Assembly: GCA_948560485.1 (NCBI GenBank) | Contig: CAOXUF010000181.1 | Location: forward strand, 1-5,281 | Reading direction: 5' to 3' | DNA length: 5,281 nt | DNA from: an uncultured Eubacterium sp. | GTDB lineage: Bacteria; Bacillota_A; Clostridia; Lachnospirales; Lachnospiraceae | In this document: piece by piece, positions 1 through 5,281 of the stretch | Layout: each line of letters begins with the position of its first letter | Position numbering within the stretch: the stretch's first letter is position 1 | The notes under the pieces: generated by a model | Seen by the model: the letters and a program-made list of their open reading frames with translations, nothing else | What the model was told of the DNA's origin: nothing | Database searches by the model: none | Position numbers and translations under genes: made by a program

Positions 1-1630
1 ACTTACCGGAACCTGTCGTTCCTGCAATCAGCATATGTGGCATCTTCGCAATATCTGCCACAACTACTTTTCCTGCAATATCTTTTCCGGCCGGGAATGC
101 CAGATTTGATTTATGGTTCTTTAATTCCTTTGACATTAAGAGTTCTTTTAAACAAACGGAATCTCTTCCTTCATTTGGTATTTCAATACCTACTGCGGCT
201 TTTCCCGGAATCGGTGCTTCGATACGAATATCAGCTGCCGCCATATTTAACTTGATATCATCTGCCAATCCTGTAATTCTGCTGACCTTCGTTCCCATTT
301 CCGGCTGCAGTTCATATCTCGTAACAGATGGTCCTTTACTTACATTAGTAACTTCAACTTTTACACCAAAATTAGCCAGAACCTGTTTTAATTTATTTGC
401 CGTTTCCATCAAAGTTGCCCTTGTAGTTTTACTGGAACTTCCACCACCGTCTTTTAACAGATTATAACTTGGTTTTTTATACTTTAATTTTTTCTTCGTT
501 GGTGCGATAATCTTTCCTTCTGAAGATGCTTTCTTTGGAGTATCTTCAGACACGTTTTGTTCCATCAACTGCTCTGCACTGACAGTCCCTGCCTCGGCAA
601 ATGGTTTACGGTTCATGGTCTTTTTCGCTTCTTCACTGACAATCATCCGTTCTTTCGGCTGAAACTCACCATCTGTGGCATGTTCACTGCCAGACACTTC
701 CCTTCCGGTCTGCTGTTCCCTTTTTATCGGTTTTCTTATATTTGTCCTGTCTTCATAAGTATAGACCGTATTATCCTGTTCTATCGCATCTGCATCCAAA
801 TCATCTATGCCCTCAATATGTATCTCATGGACATTCTGACTGTTATCATCTACTGATTTCATCTCAGTAGTGCTTTTTTCTCCCAATGCTGAATTTTCAA
901 AATCAACACCGATTGTTCTTTGGCGTCTCTGCTCTCTTTCTAAAGCACGGCGCCTATCTTTCTCTTCACGCTTTCTCTGCTTTTGGGTGGCAATCGCTTC
1001 TTTGCGTGCTTTAGAATCTTCCCGCACATTCTCATATGCATCCTGTCCCTTATCCCTAATTACAGACATAATCGACTTTTCTGTAAGAACTACAACACAT
1101 ATGATTAAAATAGCCGCAGCGATAAGATATGCTCCTGTTAATCCCAATAAGGAATGTAAGGTTTTGCCTAATGCTCCACCTACAATTCCGCCACCAAATA
1201 TTCCCTTTGCTCCCTCTCTGTAGAATGACAGCATCGATGCTTCACTTCCTCCAAACTGAAACAAATGGAATAATAAACTCAAATCTATAAACAACACAAT
1301 TTCTGCTATTATTTTGGAAACAATGGATGCATTCATTTCATTATATGCAATAATTCCTACTGTTACTGCCAAAACTATCGGAAATAAATATCCCATCCAG
1401 CCAAAACTTCCAAGCATCACTGACTTTAATGCATTTCCAACAATTCCACATATTCCGAAATTGCTCAGAAACAAAAACAAGGCTACTGCAACAGCAATCC
1501 ATAAGTTTACTTCTTTTACAACTTTCTTATGTCTCTTTGCCATTTCAGCCTTCTTTTTTCTTGTCTGTGCTGCTTTTTTTGCACTGCTGTTTGTTTTTTT
1601 TCCTCCACTTTTCTTTTTCGTATCGGCCAC
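1..1630 (-). CDS. ftsK: DNA translocase FtsK/SpoIIIE family, N-terminal part (3' end beyond window)
   Basis: Membrane-anchored DNA pump that clears chromosomal DNA from the closing septum (FtsK) or moves it into the forespore (SpoIIIE); which role dominates here cannot be told. The visible 543 residues read: a Lys-rich cytoplasmic N-terminus (1-40); hydrophobic segments at about 43-64, 78-97, 103-125 and 162-183, fitting the usual four-helix membrane domain; a charged linker (about 186-385) beginning with an Arg/Lys/Glu-rich stretch (204-240); then the alpha domain from KKPSYNLLKDGGG (385), with GPSVTRYELQP (about 433) and APIPGKAAVGIEIPN. The last residues, MLIAGTTGSGK, are the Walker A motif, cut before its final Ser. 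Walker B and the DNA-reading gamma domain are not visible. I chose the GTG at 1630-1628 because GAGGTG lies four bases upstream and the product begins MADTKKK, typical of the family. In-frame ATGs at 1642 and 1660 would add residues but have poorer ribosome sites. The preceding gene is tepA, 107 bases upstream. Family assignment is very secure; the choice between ftsK and spoIIIE as name is not. Confidence 0.96.
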   Translation of the reverse strand, partial: MADTKKKSGGKKTNSSAKKAAQTRKKKAEMAKRHKKVVKEVNLWIAVAVALFLFLSNFGICGIVGNALKSVMLGSFGWMGYLFPIVLAVTVGIIAYNEMNASIVSKIIAEIVLFIDLSLLFHLFQFGGSEASMLSFYREGAKGIFGGGIVGGALGKTLHSLLGLTGAYLIAAAILIICVVVLTEKSIMSVIRDKGQDAYENVREDSKARKEAIATQKQRKREEKDRRRALEREQRRQRTIGVDFENSALGEKSTTEMKSVDDNSQNVHEIHIEGIDDLDADAIEQDNTVYTYEDRTNIRKPIKREQQTGREVSGSEHATDGEFQPKERMIVSEEAKKTMNRKPFAEAGTVSAEQLMEQNVSEDTPKKASSEGKIIAPTKKKLKYKKPSYNLLKDGGGSSSKTTRATLMETANKLKQVLANFGVKVEVTNVSKGPSVTRYELQPEMGTKVSRITGLADDIKLNMAAADIRIEAPIPGKAAVGIEIPNEGRDSVCLKELLMSKELKNHKSNLAFPAGKDIAGKVVVADIAKMPHMLIAGTTGSGK

Positions 1631-1634
1631 TTTA

Positions 1635-1640
1635 CACCTC
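1635..1640 (-). promoter_or_regulatory. Ribosome binding site deciding the GTG start of ftsK
   Basis: GAGGTG on the minus strand is a six-base match to the anti-Shine-Dalgarno complement (AAGGAGGTGA). It ends four bases before the GTG at 1630. Neither in-frame upstream ATG (1642, 1660) has a comparable purine-rich site at normal spacing, and the ATG at 1642 nearly overlaps this one. This is the main argument for the non-ATG start. Confidence 0.7.
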
Positions 1641-1683
1641 ATCAAACTTTGTCTAATCATTTCTATTGACCAGAGTCTGTATT

Positions 1684-1712
1684 ATTTTACTATTTTTCGG
1701 GCTTTTATTCAA
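1684..1712 (-). promoter_or_regulatory. Candidate sigma-A-type promoter for ftsK
   Basis: On the minus strand TTGAAT (1712-1707, four of six bases of TTGACA) and TAAAAT (1689-1684, five of six of TATAAT) are separated by exactly 17 bases. Transcription would begin near 1677, leaving a leader of about 47 bases before the GTG. It lies wholly in the gap between tepA and ftsK. I see no terminator in that gap, so read-through from tepA is also likely and this promoter would be an extra input. In AT-rich DNA such matches arise by chance, hence the moderate confidence. Confidence 0.4.
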
Positions 1713-1737
1713 GATATAGTGGAGGTTTTATATTTTA

Positions 1738-2391
1738 TTATTTTTTGCTTCGTCCTTCTATTAATTCATACAACTTCTTCATTGCCTCTTTCAAGCCTCC
1801 GATTTCGTTTATAATGCCTTCTTCCACTGCCTGTTTTCCTACCAGTATACTGCCTACATCTTTTGTCATCACTTCTGTTTCCGTCATTAATTCCATAAAA
1901 CGTTTCTCTTCAATATCACAATGTCCAATAACGAAATGATTGATTCTTTCCTGTATCTTTTTAAAATATTCATAAGTCTGAGGCACTCCAATAAACATTC
2001 CATTCATTCGAACCGGATGGATTACCATTGTTCCCGTTTCTACGATAAAAGAATAATCTGTAGAGACTGCCAATGGCACACCAATTGAATGACTTCCTCC
2101 TAAAACTAAAGATACAGTCGGTTTACTGAGGCTCGCTATCATTTCTGCAATGGCAAGCCCGCACTCTACATCTCCACCTACCGTATTTAAAATGATTAAC
2201 AAACCATCTGTCTCTTCGTCGTCCTCCACCTGTGCCAGTTGTGGGAGTACATGTTCATATTTTGTTGCCTTTGTTCCTGATGCAACATTTTCATGACCTT
2301 CAATCTCTCCTATCACACTAAGTAAATGTATCTTTTTATGCTTTTTATTATTTTTCAGATCTGTTTGTCCATACTCTTTAATTTCGTCCAT
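1738..2391 (-). CDS. tepA: ClpP-like serine protease TepA/YmfB (translocation-enhancing protein family)
   Basis: ClpP-fold protease of 217 residues, near the usual family length. Its closest known type is Bacillus TepA/YmfB, linked to protein secretion and to spore outgrowth; its natural substrates are not established. Visible motifs are IGEIEGHE near the N-terminus, LLIILNTVGGDVECGLAIAEM (oxyanion-side Gly-Gly and following helix, about 64-84), the nucleophile motif GGSHSIGVPLA with Ser102, TMVIHPVR with His125, and MTKDVG with Asp178, followed by VGKQAVEEGIINEIGG as in ClpP proteins. By alignment from memory these three residues form the catalytic triad, so the enzyme looks active. No signal peptide or membrane helix is seen. 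I start at ATG 2391 because AAGGAG lies seven bases upstream; a TTG at 2409 would add six residues, but the ribosome site would then fall inside the coding region. The gene sits directly upstream of ftsK/spoIIIE, as in Bacillus and many clostridia, but the short ylzJ gene found between them in B. subtilis is absent. Confidence 0.95.
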   Translation of the reverse strand: MDEIKEYGQTDLKNNKKHKKIHLLSVIGEIEGHENVASGTKATKYEHVLPQLAQVEDDEETDGLLIILNTVGGDVECGLAIAEMIASLSKPTVSLVLGGSHSIGVPLAVSTDYSFIVETGTMVIHPVRMNGMFIGVPQTYEYFKKIQERINHFVIGHCDIEEKRFMELMTETEVMTKDVGSILVGKQAVEEGIINEIGGLKEAMKKLYELIEGRSKK

Positions 2392-2398
2392 CTCTGTT

Positions 2399-2404
2399 CT
2401 CCTT
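2399..2404 (-). promoter_or_regulatory. Ribosome binding site deciding the ATG start of tepA
   Basis: AAGGAG on the minus strand with a seven-base spacer to the ATG at 2391. This near-ideal Shine-Dalgarno sequence argues against the in-frame TTG at 2409, which lies upstream of it. Confidence 0.85.
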
Positions 2405-2455
2405 CTCAATTTAATTTCTTAAATAGTTTGGCAGAATAGTATTTGTTTTATTCAC

Positions 2456-2501
2456 AAAAAAGAAACTGCAATACTAATATATTTTAATATCACAGTCTCT
2501 T
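2456..2501 (-). terminator. Rho-independent terminator of the glucanase gene
   Basis: Beginning 10 bases after the glucanase stop codon, the minus strand has a 17-base arm (2501-2485), an 8-base A/T loop (2484-2477) and a complementary arm (2476-2460). All 17 positions pair in RNA, four of them as G-U wobbles. The right arm runs into six Ts (2461-2456), and the A-rich bases before the left arm could extend the stem into this tract. It separates the glucanase transcript from tepA. On the plus strand the four wobbles become A-C mismatches, so it should act mainly in one direction. Confidence 0.85.
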
Positions 2502-2511
2502 CTTGAATAAT

Positions 2512-5281
2512 TTATTTAATTTTAATCTTTTTACGCTTACTCCATTTCCTACTGTAAAGCTTCTTACCTTTTACTAATTTGTAAGCTTTCACTCTTACAT
2601 AGTATCTCTTCTTAGATTTTAATTTCTTCTTAATAATAAACTTCAATTTCTTTGTATAATACGTTTTTGTTTTATACTTCTTACCTTTCTTAAATTTCTT
2701 ACTAAGAGAAATCTGAATCTTATATCCTACAGCACCTGTTACTTTCTTTAATCTGATTTTAACTCTGCGTTTCTTCGGACTTGTTACTTTTTTAATTTTA
2801 ACTCTTGCCGGACGTTTCACATTCGTCGGTGCTGTTGTGGTAACTTTATCCCCACCTGATGCTTTTGTTGTTTCTCCACCTGCTGTCGTAGTCTCACCAC
2901 TAATATTCGGAGTTGTTACTTCTTCTGGTGTTGTGGTCTCGTCAGTGCCTGGTATTGTAGTCTCTATCGGTTTATCATCTGCCTTTCTAATAGCCTTATA
3001 AGCTTCACCTTCCGGTGTTAATTCATTTGTAGATACATCAAATAATCTCGTGTACTCCGTACCTGATGTATTGCTTGAATGATCCACAAACCATGAATAT
3101 CTTTCTACAAAATCTAACGATTCTAACATGTTCCCCATGTCTGTAATATACTTCGTCGCATTTACATGGGACATCGGCTCATATAACTTGTATCCCCACC
3201 ACTGTGTAGATACATCTACATTTCCTATTTCAGTAATCCAGATAGGAATCTGATATTTTGCATAAAGTCTTTCTAATGCTGCCTTTAACTGATTTACAGA
3301 TTCTGGATGAGTGAAATCCTGATATACATGCACTGTAAGGAAATCAACTCTGTATCCCTTTTCTTTTGCTTTCTCCATAAATTCTGCAACCCATGCATCT
3401 TCTGCCGCTGCACCAGCAGGACTTCCTAATCTCAAACCGGTTTCTTCCAGTTTTGGCCACAACTCTAACGCTTTTTCTACAGTCATATTGGACTGGTCAC
3501 TTAAATCCGGTTCATTGAATGCTAGCAGATTTTTGTATAAACCGCTTTCTTTTCCTTCTTTTAATTCAGCAATCTTGGAATCATTTACATCCCATTGCCC
3601 CCAGATCATCGGAACATATTCTATATTTTCATTTTGTGCTTTCTGGGCAGTCTCTTTTGTCGTTCCCCAATTATAAACCCATGAAGTGCCAACTTTCTTT
3701 AATACACTGACGTCTTTATTCGGATCATTTGCTGCATACCACCAGCTTGCAACACCTTTCTTAGTCGATACACTAGCCGGTGTTTCTACACTTGCATCTT
3801 CCGGATAATAATCAATACCTACTTTTGCCCCCTGCTGTGTAATACCTTTTCCAACAGAGCCGCCTGTTTCATTTACTACATGTGTAATCGTTCCACTATT
3901 CGTATTATCACCACTTAAATGATTTGTACATGCATGGAATACTTTTGTTCCTGCTGACACTTCAATAGCACTTGCCAGATTCATTTTTTCACCAGTATAA
4001 ATGAATACTTCATATACACCCAGGCCATACGCTTCATGATTCTGTACATAATCTGCCACTTTATATGAAGCATATCCATTTTTCGTTCCGTTATTACTCA
4101 TCCATTCTGCCTGCGTTGGTACATCATATGGAAGTTCACTCTGGTAGAAATACATCTTACCATTTTCACCATTCCACACTGTCTGATGTTTCTGGAAATG
4201 TTCGCAGAACAGTCCATATACATTTACATTATCGCCATTTACTTCAAGTCCGGTATCACATTTTGCTCCATCCCATTTTGCTCCAGCTCCATGGTCTGCT
4301 CTCCATAACCAAAAATGATCACCAATTACATTATTACTATTAATAACAATTCCCTTTTCACAAGAACCTACGCTATATCCACCAACTCTTACATATACAT
4401 CACTAAACCATGACGGATTGCTGCTATGGTCTGCTGATGAATCTTCGCTTCCCATTTCTATCAGTGACTTTGATCCCGGCTGTCCGGCTTCTGCAATAAT
4501 ACCGGCAATGGATACACCATCTACATCTGCCACTTTAATTGCTGTTTCTTCATTAGTGCAAGTGATTGTAGCCAGTCCTAATCCTAGAATAATTGTATCT
4601 GCATTATCTACTTTTAATGGACTGTCAATGTCATACAATCCTGGTGTAAGAATTAAATTTTTTCCTTCTGCCAATGCCTGATTCATTGTATCTGCATTGT
4701 CTGTTTCTGCCTTTGCTATGTAGAATTTGTCAATACTTACCGATGTGCCTTCTCCCATATTGTTTTCGCTCCAGGATATGCCTGCACTATCTTTTCTAAT
4801 TCCCGGAACAAATACCTGATATTCTCCATTATCATCTAAATAAAGGAATGGTTTTTCTCTAACTATCTCTGTCTTTTCTATGTTTGTGTAAGACTGATAT
4901 GTTGCACTGCCCCAGTTTTCTGTAGTCTGTGGTGCATTTTCACATCCTACAAACACCATGTTCCAACATCCGTCATACCAGCCGCCTGTTATCACGCTGT
5001 TTCTTACAAAGAACTGCTGCTGCGACCATGAACCCATCTGCCCTGTTGTGTATGTATCGGAAACATAGCCTCCGCTGGCTGTCTTTCCAATATCGTCAAA
5101 ATGAAGTTTTCCCTGTACATACATTCTTCTAAGTGGTGCTGCCTGGGATGTTCCCCATTTTACTTCTGCATCATCCTTACCGGTCATAACTGAAAGGTTC
5201 TCAACACCTCTCCAGAAATTAATTAATGTATTTTCTCCACCACAGGAGTCAACATTGATATTCTTAATAGAAACATCCAAT
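2512..5281 (-). CDS. Large multidomain beta-glucanase: beta-helix domain + GH128 + Thr-rich linker + Lys-rich Fn3-like tail (5' end beyond window)
   Basis: Probably secreted polysaccharide-degrading enzyme; 922 C-terminal residues are visible. The frame stays open to the window edge, so the edge TTG is not taken as the start, and the signal peptide cannot be seen. Residues 1-475 resemble a right-handed beta-helix family known to me from actinobacterial proteins, often mislabelled 'adenylyl cyclase' or 'coagulation factor 5/8 type'. Landmarks are REKPFLYLDDNGEYQVFVPG (141), GKNLILTPGLYDID (206), TIILGLGLATIT (229), WLWRADHGAG (324), and FCEHFQKHQTVWNGENG (358). Residues 507-766 form a GH128 (Asl1-like) TIM barrel acting on beta-1,3-glucan in characterised relatives. 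SWVYNWG, VPMIWG, AFNEPD with Glu590 (expected acid/base), HVYQDF, and WITEIG with Glu684 (expected nucleophile) are all present. A Thr-rich linker (770-820) leads to a 101-residue Lys/Arg-rich beta-type domain (822-922), probably a fibronectin-III-like wall- or polymer-binding module. A strong terminator follows, so it is transcribed apart from tepA. GH128 is secure; the activity of the beta-helix is unknown. Confidence 0.9.
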   Translation of the reverse strand, partial: LDVSIKNINVDSCGGENTLINFWRGVENLSVMTGKDDAEVKWGTSQAAPLRRMYVQGKLHFDDIGKTASGGYVSDTYTTGQMGSWSQQQFFVRNSVITGGWYDGCWNMVFVGCENAPQTTENWGSATYQSYTNIEKTEIVREKPFLYLDDNGEYQVFVPGIRKDSAGISWSENNMGEGTSVSIDKFYIAKAETDNADTMNQALAEGKNLILTPGLYDIDSPLKVDNADTIILGLGLATITCTNEETAIKVADVDGVSIAGIIAEAGQPGSKSLIEMGSEDSSADHSSNPSWFSDVYVRVGGYSVGSCEKGIVINSNNVIGDHFWLWRADHGAGAKWDGAKCDTGLEVNGDNVNVYGLFCEHFQKHQTVWNGENGKMYFYQSELPYDVPTQAEWMSNNGTKNGYASYKVADYVQNHEAYGLGVYEVFIYTGEKMNLASAIEVSAGTKVFHACTNHLSGDNTNSGTITHVVNETGGSVGKGITQQGAKVGIDYYPEDASVETPASVSTKKGVASWWYAANDPNKDVSVLKKVGTSWVYNWGTTKETAQKAQNENIEYVPMIWGQWDVNDSKIAELKEGKESGLYKNLLAFNEPDLSDQSNMTVEKALELWPKLEETGLRLGSPAGAAAEDAWVAEFMEKAKEKGYRVDFLTVHVYQDFTHPESVNQLKAALERLYAKYQIPIWITEIGNVDVSTQWWGYKLYEPMSHVNATKYITDMGNMLESLDFVERYSWFVDHSSNTSGTEYTRLFDVSTNELTPEGEAYKAIRKADDKPIETTIPGTDETTTPEEVTTPNISGETTTAGGETTKASGGDKVTTTAPTNVKRPARVKIKKVTSPKKRRVKIRLKKVTGAVGYKIQISLSKKFKKGKKYKTKTYYTKKLKFIIKKKLKSKKRYYVRVKAYKLVKGKKLYSRKWSKRKKIKIK
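2827..2964 (-). repeat. Degenerate Thr-rich linker repeat inside the glucanase
   Basis: Residues 773-818 contain six related short blocks: ETTIP, ETTTP, EVTTP, ETTTA, ETTKA and KVTTTAP, separated by Gly, Ser, Asp and Asn. This is the low-complexity Thr/Pro linker common between catalytic and binding modules of extracellular glycosidases. It is a flexible spacer and a possible O-glycosylation region. The acidic residues here contrast sharply with the wholly basic domain that follows. Confidence 0.75.

Noticed and set aside
37..1223. Plus-strand ORFs of 71 to 117 residues
   Set aside because: All are antisense to the continuous FtsK reading frame, which has clear family motifs; none has a recognisable domain.
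1314..1814. Plus-strand ORF of 166 residues, strongly hydrophobic, looking like a membrane protein
   Set aside because: It is antisense to the ftsK N-terminus and the tepA 3' end. Its Phe/Leu-rich runs are the reverse complement of Lys/Glu codons, and it has no convincing ribosome site or family motif.
2392..2409. TTG start at 2409 giving a tepA product six residues longer
   Set aside because: The AAGGAG ribosome site lies inside that extension and points to the ATG at 2391.
2410..2470. Promoter for tepA, for example TACTAT near 2440
   Set aside because: tepA needs a promoter after the terminator, but the best -10-like word matches only four of six bases and has no -35 partner at 16-18 bases. 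I could not support a specific site.
3488..5132. Plus-strand ORFs opposite the glucanase gene
   Set aside because: They are shadows of the long glucanase frame, rich in Ser, His and Leu from complementing Asn, Gly and Lys codons, with no domain or ribosome-site support.
5278..5280. TTG at the window edge as start of the glucanase
   Set aside because: The frame is open to the edge, the residues there are already beta-helix sequence, and no signal peptide or ribosome site is present, so it is an internal Leu codon.

Overview
The window looks like chromosomal DNA from a low-GC anaerobic Firmicute, most likely a clostridial gut or rumen bacterium of the Lachnospiraceae type. The basis is the AT-rich codon use, good AGGAGG-type ribosome binding sites, the tepA-spoIIIE/ftsK gene pair known from Bacillus and the clostridia, and a secreted glycosidase ending in a lysine-rich fibronectin-III-like tail of a kind I associate with Lachnospiraceae surface proteins. 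The genus cannot be fixed from the sequence. All three genes lie on the minus strand, so transcription runs from high to low coordinates.

Right part (5281 to 2512): the 3' part of a gene for a large, probably secreted multidomain carbohydrate-active enzyme. Its 5' end, with any signal peptide, lies beyond the window. The visible 922 residues hold a right-handed beta-helix-type domain (about 1-475), a GH128-type beta-1,3-glucanase domain (about 507-766) with both expected catalytic glutamates, a threonine-rich linker (about 770-820), and a C-terminal domain of 101 residues with 47 Lys/Arg and no Asp/Glu. A strong, strand-specific rho-independent terminator follows the stop codon.

Middle (2391 to 1738): tepA/ymfB, a ClpP-like serine protease of 217 residues with an apparently intact Ser-His-Asp triad. 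Its start is set by an AAGGAG ribosome binding site.

Left part (1630 to 1): the N-terminal 543 residues of an FtsK/SpoIIIE DNA translocase. It has a membrane domain, a charged linker, the alpha domain and the start of the motor, and the window edge falls inside the Walker A motif. This gene is in no minus-strand frame that closes within the window. A candidate sigma-A-type promoter sits in the 107-base gap before it.

The tepA-ftsK pair is a conserved cell-division/sporulation module: the translocase moves chromosomal DNA across the division or sporulation septum, and the ClpP-like partner has been linked in Bacillus to secretion and spore outgrowth. The glucanase gene is set apart by its terminator and is functionally unrelated, an accessory polysaccharide-degrading gene next to a housekeeping locus. 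I see no RNA gene, CRISPR array, insertion sequence or integrase.
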